Counted from the first letter of the stretch, positions 1-6,317 are shown. The stretch: 6,899 nt of DNA from Tannerellaceae bacterium (GCA_031265595.1 JAISCM010000234.1:1-6899), one strand, 5' to 3'. Numbers and translations: made by a program. Notes: a model not told the origin generated them from the sequence alone.

Positions 1-293
1 CCCGGAGGAGCCACACGCCCCCCCTCTACCCTCTTGGGATAAAAAAGCCATTGCCGTTCGCTGAACGCATGCGCATCAGCCGGCGAAGGGAAAAAACCGG
101 CAAAGATGGCGAAATGCGACGGATAGGTAAAATTACCCGGCGCATGCCTCTTTTCCCACCTCCCCCCGTAGCGATTGAGGACAGGCGTCCCACCCGACGC
201 CTCTTCCTGCACGGCCACATCATAACGAAGCGTATCAAAACATACCATCAGTATATCCTCTCTCCCTATTATTTCCTGCATAGCTATATTCAT
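1..293 (-). CDS. STM4013/SEN3800-family hydrolase, N-terminal part (cut by window edge)
   Basis: This open frame starts at ATG 293-291 and runs off the left edge without a stop, giving 97 complete codons. The start of the protein resembles the STM4013/SEN3800 family of alkaline phosphatase/sulfatase-like metallohydrolases. After a short lead it has FDTLRYDVA (residues 19-27), whose Asp20 is the likely first metal ligand. Then come TPVLNRY (36-42), WEKRHAPGNFTYPSH (46-60) and FAGFFPSP (64-71). Thr56 sits where this superfamily places its nucleophilic Ser/Thr; that assignment is inferred. No signal peptide is seen, so it is probably cytoplasmic. The substrate is unknown. ATG 281-279 is an alternative start closer to the family's usual N-terminus. 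A -7 promoter box lies just upstream, so the gene can be expressed separately from the STM4014/4015 pair on the same strand at 4180-6249. Family recognition is from memory of conserved motifs, without a search. Confidence 0.85.
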   Translation of the reverse strand, partial: MNIAMQEIIGREDILMVCFDTLRYDVAVQEEASGGTPVLNRYGGRWEKRHAPGNFTYPSHFAIFAGFFPSPADAHAFSERQWLFYPKRVEGGRVAPP

Positions 294-312
294 ACCAGTA
301 AATCTGCCGACG

Positions 313-329
313 GCAAAGATACTATTTTT
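313..329 (-). promoter_or_regulatory. Bacteroidetes -7 promoter box of the STM4013-family gene
   Basis: Read on the minus strand this is AAAAATAGTATCTTTGC, containing TATCTTTG (314-321), which fits the Bacteroidetes primary-sigma -7 consensus TAnnTTTG. The start codon at 293 lies about 20 nt downstream, so the leader would be very short. I see no clear -33 TTTG at the usual distance. The same 17 bases occur at 917-933 on the plus strand. Confidence 0.7.
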
Positions 330-354
330 CTTCTTTGATTGCGGCCTGTCCGGA

Positions 355-510
355 GGGCGAAAGTGGCACGGGCACCGGAGGTGGAAGCAGAATGGATGGG
401 TGGAAGGTACTTTATAAAAGTAGTCAGAGGAGTTAGAATAGTCAAGGAGTTAAGTAGTAAAAGAGCTATATCTTTCAGCTTTTAGCCTCCTTTCAGCCAA
501 AAATTACAGA
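355..510 (+). repeat. Dispersed intergenic repeat, left (shortened) copy
   Basis: This stretch aligns in direct orientation with 6505-6733. The first 46 bases (355-400) match 6505-6550 at 38 of 46 positions without gaps. After GGATGGG the left copy jumps to TGGAAGG, missing about 57 bases that in the right copy hold most of the right arm of a long inverted repeat. The remainder (401-510) matches 6608-6733, with an identical 23-base run ending in GTAGTAAAA, then TATCTTTCAGC, AGCCTCCTTTC and CCAAAAATTACAGA. It has three AGTAGTCAG-like 9-bp units before GGAGTTAAG where the right copy has four. No transposase or coding capacity is evident. Confidence 0.8.
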
Positions 511-661
511 ACTCCTATACTTGTAGCAAACTGAAAAGCAACAGCATCGTAAATCAGCTTACTGTTTATTTAACCACCTGTGATGGAGTGACATTCCATA
601 CTACTACGGGAATCTCCTCCACCTATATGATATTTCTTTACGCTTGCTTAGTTGTTTTTTG

Positions 662-747
662 TTGCCGACATATATCGGCAGCATTGTTGATATATATCGG
701 TAATATTGCCGACAATTGTCAACAATATTGCCGATATATGTCGGCAA
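662..747. repeat. Nested palindrome, two 29-nt arms around a third copy of the motif
   Basis: The outer arms TTGCCGACATATATCGGCA (662-680) and TGCCGATATATGTCGGCAA (729-747) are perfect 19-bp inverted repeats. After two unpaired bases on each side they continue as ATTGTTGA (683-690) and TCAACAAT (719-726), so 27 of 29 positions pair around a 28-nt loop. Each 16-bp GCCGA-N6-TCGGC core is itself nearly palindromic. The loop carries a third, degenerate version (CGGTAATATTGCCG, 698-711) and repeats TTGCCGACA (706-714) and ATATATCGG (692-700) directly, which allows alternative pairings. It lies about 180 bases upstream of the AlbA_2 gene promoter. It may be a REP-like element, a protein-binding site or an RNA structure; sequence alone does not decide. 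Confidence 0.85.
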
Positions 748-903
748 ACAAATTGTTACAACCGGTTTTCAATAGTTATCAGGTAGACAGTTCCCGAATA
801 CGTAAATCTATAGATCATGCCGTTTGCGAAACTTCCACAGGGCGCCCTCCGGTTTCCGGCTGAAAGGAGAGGCAAAAAAAGTAGTATAGATGATTTTGGT
901 GCG

Positions 904-933
904 GTTGCCCTGGGGAAAAAATAGTATCTTTGC
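904..933 (+). promoter_or_regulatory. Bacteroidetes-type promoter of the AlbA_2 gene
   Basis: The -7 box TATCTTTG (925-932) lies inside AAAAATAGTATCTTTGC (917-933). GTTG at 904-907 is a possible -33 element 17 nt upstream; TTTG at 895-898 is a poorer, too distant alternative. Transcription would begin near 940, giving a leader of about 43 nt to ATG 983. The box lies inside any open frame begun further upstream at 890, which argues for the 983 start. Confidence 0.75.
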
Positions 934-982
934 AAGGATTTGCTCTGTTATTGATACTACTGTCAAATCTAATAGTTACGAT

Positions 983-2512
983 ATGAACATCAAAGAAATC
1001 ATAAAACAGCCCGAAGGAAGGCGTATTGAGTTCAAGAAGATACTTCCTGAAGGCACAGAATGGATAAATACGATTATCGCCTTTGCCAACGATGCTGGTG
1101 GAGAATTATATATTGGTATACAAGATAATCCAAGAAAAATTACAGGATTGCAGGAAGAAAGCCTTGTAACAACTGAAGAGCAAGTGAGTAATACGATATA
1201 TGATTGTTGTTATCCTGCCATTTTGCCAGACATTACTTTTCTGACAGAAGACGACAAGCATATCATACGAGTAACAGTATATCGTGGTAGCGCCTTACCT
1301 TATTATCGAAAAGATAAAGGGAAATTAAAAGGAACTTATATTCGTGTGGGTTCAAGCAATCGTTTGGCAGATGAAGAAATCATTGCCGAATTAGAACGCC
1401 GGAAGCGAAATGTGTCCTTTGATTGCGAATTAGTAATGGATAAGCTTGCCAATGAATTGAATATTGAGACCTTCAAAAAAGAGTATCAGGAAAAAGCAGG
1501 AGAGCCGTTAGATATTCAAACTTTACATAAGCTTGAACTCACCAGGAAAATGAATGATGCGGAATATCCTACCAATGCTTTGGTGTTGTTTTCAGATGAT
1601 GACCTACGTCGTTCGATATTTTATTTCGCTAAAGTAGAATGCGCAAGATTCAAAGGGACTACTCCGGATGAGTTTATTGACCAGAAAAGCATTACCTCTA
1701 ATATCGCTACACAAACAGAAGAAGCTTACAACTTTGTACTTCGCCATATAAACGAAGGCGCTACTGTTGAGGGTGTTTATACAGTCTCCCGCTGGGAGTA
1801 TCCGATTAAAGCGGTGAGAGAGGTCATTAGAAATGCCGTTGTACATCGGGATTATTCACTCACAGGCAAGGATGTGAAAGTCGCTATTTATGATGACATG
1901 ATTGAAGTAACCAGTCCGGGACTTTTGCCTCCTTCGATTGATTATGCAGCAATGGAAAGCCGGCAGAGTGATGCCCGGAATAAGGTTATTGCACCCGTTT
2001 TTAAACGAATGGGAATCATTGACCAATGGGGAAATGGATTGAAGCTTATTGCGAATGAATTGAAAGAATATCCTCAAATTGATTTTCGATGGCGAGAAGT
2101 AGGTTTATCCTTTCAAGTTCAATTTGTGAAGCTGAATTATGTTGCAAAGCAAGAGCTGGATCAAGACACCATGCAAGATACCGTGCAAGTAACCATGCAA
2201 GATACCATGCAAGTAACCATGCAAGATACCGTGCAAGATACCGTGCAAGTTACCGTGCAAGATAACATAGATACCATGCAAGTAACCATGCAAGTTAAGG
2301 AGTTAATAAAAGTGTTAGATAAAGAGATGTATCGTCAGGATATACAAGACAAATTAAATTTACAGAATAGGAATTATTTCCGTCTAAGCTATCTAAAGCC
2401 GGCATTAGAACAAGGATTGGTGGAAATGACAGCGCCAGAAAAACGTAACAGTAAGTTGCAAAAATATCGTTTAACGGCATTGGGGAAGCAGTTGAAGGAA
2501 AAATTTACCTGA
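983..2512 (+). CDS. AlbA_2 (Schlafen-like) and GHKL-ATPase domain protein, putative transcriptional regulator
   Basis: A 509-residue protein of the COG2865-like group of putative nucleic-acid-binding ATPases. The N-terminus is a Schlafen AlbA_2 domain (about residues 9-127): RRIEFKK (13-19), FANDAGGELYIGI (34-46) and YIRVGSSNR (119-127). A middle linker leads to a GHKL/HATPase domain (about 275-365) with the N-box REVIRNAVVHRDYS (279-292), VTSPG (309-313) and WGNGL (349-353). A tandem Q-[DV]-T-[MV] segment (394-436) then tethers a C-terminal region (437-509) that looks like a winged helix. No signal peptide, so cytoplasmic; targets are unknown. ATG 983 was chosen because it follows the promoter at 925-932 and begins directly at the domain; the frame is open from 890, but that part overlaps the promoter. 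The gene is visibly richer in A+T than the fucosidase beside it, which may reflect acquisition. Confidence 0.88.
   Translation: MNIKEIIKQPEGRRIEFKKILPEGTEWINTIIAFANDAGGELYIGIQDNPRKITGLQEESLVTTEEQVSNTIYDCCYPAILPDITFLTEDDKHIIRVTVYRGSALPYYRKDKGKLKGTYIRVGSSNRLADEEIIAELERRKRNVSFDCELVMDKLANELNIETFKKEYQEKAGEPLDIQTLHKLELTRKMNDAEYPTNALVLFSDDDLRRSIFYFAKVECARFKGTTPDEFIDQKSITSNIATQTEEAYNFVLRHINEGATVEGVYTVSRWEYPIKAVREVIRNAVVHRDYSLTGKDVKVAIYDDMIEVTSPGLLPPSIDYAAMESRQSDARNKVIAPVFKRMGIIDQWGNGLKLIANELKEYPQIDFRWREVGLSFQVQFVKLNYVAKQELDQDTMQDTVQVTMQDTMQVTMQDTVQDTVQVTVQDNIDTMQVTMQVKELIKVLDKEMYRQDIQDKLNLQNRNYFRLSYLKPALEQGLVEMTAPEKRNSKLQKYRLTALGKQLKEKFT
2162..2290 (+). repeat. 12-bp tandem repeat inside the AlbA_2 gene
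   Basis: About ten units of CAAG(A/T)(T/A)ACC(A/G)TG follow head to tail, each encoding Gln-(Asp/Val)-Thr-(Met/Val), residues 394-436. One 21-nt unit (2258-2278) is longer by 9 nt and encodes an extra Ile-Asp-Thr. Because the period is a multiple of three, gain or loss of units changes linker length without breaking the frame. The repeat separates the ATPase domain from the C-terminal winged-helix-like domain. Confidence 0.95.
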
Positions 2513-2532
2513 TCTGTGCCTGATGGATTAAT

Positions 2533-2547
2533 AAAATAGTATCTTTA
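2533..2547 (+). promoter_or_regulatory. Bacteroidetes -7 promoter box of the GH29 gene
   Basis: AAAATAGTATCTTTA contains TATCTTTA (2540-2547), one base off the TAnnTTTG consensus and identical over 14 bases to the boxes of the AlbA_2 and STM4013-family genes. No convincing -33 TTTG is seen. The ATG at 2580 follows after about 32 nt. The AlbA_2 stop lies only 27 nt upstream of this box, so read-through is also possible. Confidence 0.55.
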
Positions 2548-2579
2548 CCCCCGATAAATAACTAAATTGTTAACTGAAA

Positions 2580-4166
2580 ATGAAAAACACAGACAGGAAA
2601 AATCAAACAAACCATCCGGGTGCGAGAAGAAACCCGCTTTTTTCTACCATCGCTATGATAACGCTGGCGATACTTCTGAGCAGCGTGGACGGATATTCGC
2701 AGAAGAGCAAACAGCCTGCGGCCAATATGACTGTAATGACACTCGGGCAGGAAACTCTTTATGGGCCTTATACTCCCGACCTGGCATCTATACGCCAGCA
2801 CGAATGTCCCGAATGGTTTCGCGACGCCAAGTTCGGCATGTTTATAGACTGGGGGCTTTATTCCGTGGCAGGCTGGGCGCCGAAGCGGGAGGAGGGGGCC
2901 ATGTATCCCGACTGGTATATGAAACGGATGCTGGAGGATTACCGTGAGTATCACGAAAAGACATGGGGGAAGAACTTTATGCCCGACGACTTTATCCCGC
3001 TCTTTACGGCCGAAGCGTATAATCCCGACTGGCTGATTGAGCTTGCCAAAGATGCCGGAATGAAATACGTAATCCCGTTTTGCAAGCATCATGACGGTTT
3101 TTGCTTATGGCCCAGCAGTTATACCGGACGCGACGCTATGGACATGGGGCCGAAGAAAGACCTTGTTCGTCCGCTGGTGGAAGCCTGTTATCGGAACGGG
3201 CTGAAATTCGGATTCTATTTCTCGCTCGACGAATGGTATTATCCCGTCATCAAAGACGGAGTAAAGCAAATCCGCGAGTGGGGTTCCTACAAGTATTCTC
3301 CGTGGGACGAATCTAAAAAGAAAATTCAACTGACGGGAAAGTATCCGGTGGAAGACTTCTTTGCCGACTATATCGTGCCGCAGGCGAAAGAGTTTATCAA
3401 GCTGTACGATCCCGACATTCTTTGGTTCGACGGCGACTGGGATATGTTTGCCGATGAATACCACTCGCCCGACATCATTTCTTATTTCTACAACCATGCT
3501 GCCGGACGCAAGGAAGTGGCCCTGAACGACCGTAACGGACGTACGCGCTTCAAAATAGGCGATTTCTTCTGTAGCGAATACCATCGTTTACCAAAGGGTT
3601 ATGAAATGATGCATCCCTGGGAAGAGAACCGCGGCATCAGCCAGTCGTTCGGCTACAACCGGGAAGATACGGAGGAGAATGTGCTGAATGTAAATGATTT
3701 TATCCACATGTTCATCCGTACCGTCAGCGAAAACGGCAACTTGCTACTGATTGTCAATCTGGATGGCAAGGGCGGACTTCCCGAAGTGCAGGAACGACGG
3801 CTGCGCGAAATAGGGACCTGGCTTAAAATCAATGGCGAGGCTATCTACAATACCCGCCCGTGGCTGACGCCTGTACAGGATATGACGTCTGGCGAAGGCG
3901 AAGTCCGTTTCACCAGAAGCAAGGACGGACAAACGATATACGCCATCTGCACCGTGTTCCCGAAAGACAAACTCGAAATAAATTCGTTGTACCTCAACAA
4001 AGGGAAATCGACCGTTACACTGATAGGCGCCGAAGAGACGCCGCTGGAATGGGCGCAACATCCGGGTAGCGACTATACCAAGCTGGTAATAGACATCCCC
4101 GGTTCTCTTTACGAAAAACGGAAGAACGAATATGCGTGGGTGTTTAAGATAAAGATGACAGACTGA
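2580..4166 (+). CDS. Exported GH29 alpha-L-fucosidase-like glycoside hydrolase
   Basis: A 528-residue protein with an N-terminal export signal (hydrophobic stretch about residues 20-36, cleavage probably near 40), no lipobox Cys, hence likely periplasmic. GH29 enzymes release alpha-L-fucose from glycans with retention. Family features in order: WFRDAKFGMFIDWGLYSV (79-96), DWYMKRM (111-117), KHHDGFCLWPS (169-179), GFYFSLDEW (211-219), DILWFDGDW (279-287) with Asp284 as the expected nucleophile, WEENRGISQSFGYN (347-360) whose Glu348 is a possible acid/base, and NGNLLLIVNLDGKG (385-398). A beta-sandwich-like C-terminal part follows to 528. The usual FIHWG is FIDWG here (Asp90) and the usual EWY is DWY (Asp111), so the sugar pocket may differ and specificity should not be assumed. 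The gene has its own -7 box, follows the AlbA_2 gene by 67 bp, and converges with the STM4014-family gene with only 13 bp between the stop codons. Confidence 0.9.
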   Translation: MKNTDRKNQTNHPGARRNPLFSTIAMITLAILLSSVDGYSQKSKQPAANMTVMTLGQETLYGPYTPDLASIRQHECPEWFRDAKFGMFIDWGLYSVAGWAPKREEGAMYPDWYMKRMLEDYREYHEKTWGKNFMPDDFIPLFTAEAYNPDWLIELAKDAGMKYVIPFCKHHDGFCLWPSSYTGRDAMDMGPKKDLVRPLVEACYRNGLKFGFYFSLDEWYYPVIKDGVKQIREWGSYKYSPWDESKKKIQLTGKYPVEDFFADYIVPQAKEFIKLYDPDILWFDGDWDMFADEYHSPDIISYFYNHAAGRKEVALNDRNGRTRFKIGDFFCSEYHRLPKGYEMMHPWEENRGISQSFGYNREDTEENVLNVNDFIHMFIRTVSENGNLLLIVNLDGKGGLPEVQERRLREIGTWLKINGEAIYNTRPWLTPVQDMTSGEGEVRFTRSKDGQTIYAICTVFPKDKLEINSLYLNKGKSTVTLIGAEETPLEWAQHPGSDYTKLVIDIPGSLYEKRKNEYAWVFKIKMTD

Positions 4167-4172
4167 GGTCTG
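4159..4172. terminator. Weak hairpin at the convergent gene ends
   Basis: CAGAC-TGAG-GTCTG forms a 5-bp stem with a 4-nt loop exactly over the fucosidase stop codon. In the minus direction it is followed by a T-rich run (TCATCTTTATCTT), in the plus direction by no T-run. It could end minus-strand transcription from the STM4014-family gene, but the stem is short. Confidence 0.25.
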
Positions 4173-4179
4173 GCCGGAT

Positions 4180-5166
4180 TCATACCAGTTGCAGTAGCTG
4201 CTTTTTGTATATTGTATTTTTGCTGTATATATCCTGGTAGAGATGGTCGCCCTGCCCGTTTACTTCGATGAGGTAAGGGAGCTGGGTGTCTCTTTCTATC
4301 AGGATGTCGATCCCTGCATATTGCAGGCCCGATAGCTGGGTTGCCCGGATACTCAACTCGTTTATCTCTTCCTTTATGGATTGCGGCAGCGGTAGTTCGG
4401 CATACAGCCGGGCTTTATTGTTCAGGTGCAGGTTGGTGATGACGCCTTTGCTGCACCGGACTACAATGTGTTCTACGTTCCCAAACTGGCAGACTACCCG
4501 TAGATCGTAATTTTCTCCCTCTACGCTGTCTTTTTGTATCCATTCTTCTATTAAAAGGCCTGTGTCTGCGATGGTATTTATCAGTATGGCTATCTCCTGG
4601 GGATTCGTCAGCCGGTTGATCCGTTTGGTATTATAAACGAATGTATGGTGTCTCGCCAATGTGGTGTACACAGCAAGCGCCCCGCTCCTTTTATTATACC
4701 GTAAAGCCAGAATACCTCCGGCGCCCGACCCGAAACGCGGCTTGATAAAGACGTTAAAACAGCGTTCTTTCAATAGTAAATCTACCAACGAATCAAAACC
4801 GGCGACAGACGAAGCAACTAAGGGCGTCGTTCGCAAACCGGCCAATTGTTCTTTACTTTTTACCTTATCCAGCGCGTGTACGATCGCTTCCGGTTCGTTC
4901 AGGAAACGCACGGTTTCCCCCTTCTTCCACTGCCCGATCCGTCTTAGCAGGCGGCAATACTCCATACATTGCGTATGCCAGGCTATAAAACCGGCTTCAT
5001 GGTACCAGGGTGGCTCCAGCTTGATCCATACGTTTTCGTATGACGACAGATTCTTCTCCAAGTCTTCATACGTAATAAAGCGGGCGTCTACACCTGCGTA
5101 TTCGCCCGCTTTTATGAAATAAGCTGTTCTCCTGGATGCTACGTTGCTTACAACCAATGCCTGCAT
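4180..5166 (-). CDS. STM4014-family ATP-grasp-like protein
   Basis: A 328-residue cytoplasmic protein matching the STM4014 family, with an ATP-grasp layout. The N-terminal part has VSNVASRRTAYF (6-17) and VWIKLEPP (46-53). The ATP-binding region has FIKPRFGSGAGGILAL (140-155: Lys142 and a glycine-rich loop), EEW (207-209), DLRVV (221-225) and the family-typical HIVVRCSKGVITNLHL (233-248). AGIDILI (284-290) and LIEVNGQGD (299-307) hold the likely metal ligands Asp287, Glu301 and Asn303. ATP-grasp enzymes usually join a carboxylate to an amine or thiol through an acyl-phosphate; the substrate here is unknown. The ATG follows the STM4015-family stop with no gap (TAA then ATG), so the two are almost surely co-transcribed and probably translationally coupled. 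The next same-strand gene of the family set, STM4013-like, lies about 3.9 kb further on at 293. Confidence 0.85.
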   Translation of the reverse strand: MQALVVSNVASRRTAYFIKAGEYAGVDARFITYEDLEKNLSSYENVWIKLEPPWYHEAGFIAWHTQCMEYCRLLRRIGQWKKGETVRFLNEPEAIVHALDKVKSKEQLAGLRTTPLVASSVAGFDSLVDLLLKERCFNVFIKPRFGSGAGGILALRYNKRSGALAVYTTLARHHTFVYNTKRINRLTNPQEIAILINTIADTGLLIEEWIQKDSVEGENYDLRVVCQFGNVEHIVVRCSKGVITNLHLNNKARLYAELPLPQSIKEEINELSIRATQLSGLQYAGIDILIERDTQLPYLIEVNGQGDHLYQDIYSKNTIYKKQLLQLV

Positions 5167-6249
5167 TTACTCGGTGATCAACGGGTAGCCTCCATATTCG
5201 TCGTACTCATCGTCTATTGCCTGTGCATCCGAGACGTCTGTTTTTACCGGCAATTGAGACAGTTTCTTCTGCATCTCTTCCGACAGGTAGTTATACTTCA
5301 TGTCGATACATTTCAGATGTTTGATCTTATCTACATTATCCAGTAATAATTGCCCGCCTTTGTCGGTCAGCACACCTGCCGCAATATCCATCGTTTCCAA
5401 TTGGGGCAGTATATCCGATTCGAGGAAAAAGGTTACGATCTGATCCTGCTCTTGCGCGTTGACAAGCCCCAGGTACGTCAGCTTCGGGAACTTCTCTTTC
5501 GAGAACAAGGGTTTGAACACTTCAAGGGGGCCTTCAAAGCCATAGTCGTCTATGCCTACATAGAGGATGAGGGTTTCCAGATTCGGGAAATCAGATTTCA
5601 GTACATCGTCCAGGATACCGGGATGAAGGCCGCCGCTGATGATTTCGAGCGACCGGAGGTTGGGGCGGGGCTTTTGTCCGATAGACAGGCTGTGGGTTCC
5701 TTTTATTCGCAGATCCCTCAGCCTCGGCATGGCGTCGAGCAAAGGAGACAGATTGGCCTGGTCAATCCATGATATTTCGGATTCTTCCTGGTCTATATCG
5801 CCCCAGAACAATCCTTCTACCTGTTCAAACTTCTCTTTGTTGGCCACCATTCCGTCTACCAACTCCTGGCAATCTTCCGATTCGAAGCTCCAGCAACCAA
5901 TGGTCAACTGCTTTATCTCCGGTAGTTTCTTATCGCTAATTATTTTATTCAGCAAATCCTTCTGCGATCTTCCCGCATCATAATCCTCATACGATAATTT
6001 ATACTTCCGGGCTTCGGCCTTCATCTCTTTAGCCGCCTCTTCCTCTGTTTCTACATAGCCTTTCTTTGTTTTTTCGGCAATCAGTTTAGCTGCCTGCTTT
6101 TCGGCTTCTTCGGGCGAAGCGAACGTTTTCTCCTGTGTTTGCCCCTCTGTACCCAGCTTTCCGTAATTAACCGTAAAGCCGCTGCCTTCCACATCAATAC
6201 TCCAAAACTTCTGGGATTTAAAATCCTGAAATACAAATACTCGTTTCAT
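5167..6249 (-). CDS. STM4015-family protein with N-terminal WGR domain and leucine-rich-repeat-like body
   Basis: A 360-residue cytoplasmic protein. Residues 1-67 form a WGR-type domain: KFWSIDVEGSGFTVNYGKLG (14-33), then TEGQTQEKTF (34-43). The signature Trp-Gly-Arg is degenerate here (Tyr-Gly-Lys, 29-31). WGR domains of PARPs bind nucleic acid; that role is unproven for this variant. A charged helical linker (about 46-100) leads to the STM4015-like region: LTIGCWSFE (115-123), GLFWGDIDQEESEISWIDQ (146-164), then leucine-rich-repeat-like strands LRDLRIKG, LRSLEIISGG, LETLILYVG, LTYLGL and LETMDIAAG (177-292). The tail is acidic (346-352). ATG 6249 was chosen because it opens directly on the WGR fold; an upstream TTG at 6312 overlaps the -7 promoter box. 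It is the first gene of the pair with the ATP-grasp gene, whose ATG abuts its TAA. Confidence 0.87.
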   Translation of the reverse strand: MKRVFVFQDFKSQKFWSIDVEGSGFTVNYGKLGTEGQTQEKTFASPEEAEKQAAKLIAEKTKKGYVETEEEAAKEMKAEARKYKLSYEDYDAGRSQKDLLNKIISDKKLPEIKQLTIGCWSFESEDCQELVDGMVANKEKFEQVEGLFWGDIDQEESEISWIDQANLSPLLDAMPRLRDLRIKGTHSLSIGQKPRPNLRSLEIISGGLHPGILDDVLKSDFPNLETLILYVGIDDYGFEGPLEVFKPLFSKEKFPKLTYLGLVNAQEQDQIVTFFLESDILPQLETMDIAAGVLTDKGGQLLLDNVDKIKHLKCIDMKYNYLSEEMQKKLSQLPVKTDVSDAQAIDDEYDEYGGYPLITE

Positions 6250-6309
6250 AATGATCAGTTTGTTATTAGAATTTAAAAATCGGTTATTGTTCAACATTTC
6301 GTCAGAGAG

Positions 6310-6317
6310 CAAAGATA
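6310..6317 (-). promoter_or_regulatory. Bacteroidetes -7 promoter box of the STM4015-STM4014 pair
   Basis: On the minus strand this is TATCTTTG followed by CTC, a full match to TAnnTTTG. Transcription would start near 6303, giving a leader of about 54 nt to ATG 6249. No clear -33 TTTG is seen at the usual distance. Confidence 0.65.

Larger units (their letters stand above)
322..982. other. Long intergenic region without a supported gene
   Basis: About 660 bases separate the divergent STM4013-family and AlbA_2 genes. From left to right it holds the upstream side of the minus-strand promoter, a dispersed repeat copy (355-510), a weak imperfect hairpin (GGAG...ATTCC at 585-597 against GGAATCTCC at 609-617), the nested palindrome (662-747), and the promoter and leader of the plus-strand gene (904-982). 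The only open frame of any length (588-863) runs straight through the palindrome, resembles no protein I know and is not called. I see no RNA gene. Confidence 0.7.

Noticed and set aside
80..105. Resemblance of GGCGAAGGGAAAAAA near the left edge to CGGCGAAAGGGAAAAAA at 6734-6750
   Set aside because: The left instance lies inside the STM4013-family coding sequence; the match is short and low in complexity.
26..238. Minus-strand 70-residue open frame at the left edge
   Set aside because: It is an Arg-rich shadow. Another minus-strand frame over the same bases gives a clear STM4013-family N-terminus that continues past the window.
350..852. CCGGAGGGCG (350-359) and its reverse complement (843-852) as ends of an inserted element
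   Set aside because: Only ten GC-rich bases match, with no flanking target duplication and no transposase between; chance is a fair explanation.
588..863. Plus-strand 91-residue open frame
   Set aside because: It runs through the nested palindrome, so much of its protein is translated repeat. It has no promoter box nearby and resembles no known family.
890..982. Upstream extension of the AlbA_2 protein to a start at 890
   Set aside because: The extension spans the -7 box at 925-932 and adds 31 residues unlike the family; ATG 983 opens at the domain.
2562..3092. Minus-strand 176-residue frame, and the one at 3105-3584
   Set aside because: Both are antisense shadows of the GH29 gene, whose motifs are unambiguous on the plus strand.
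6250..6312. TTG start at 6312 for the STM4015-family protein
   Set aside because: The TTG overlaps the TATCTTTG box, so it would lie upstream of the transcript start; ATG 6249 begins directly at the WGR domain.
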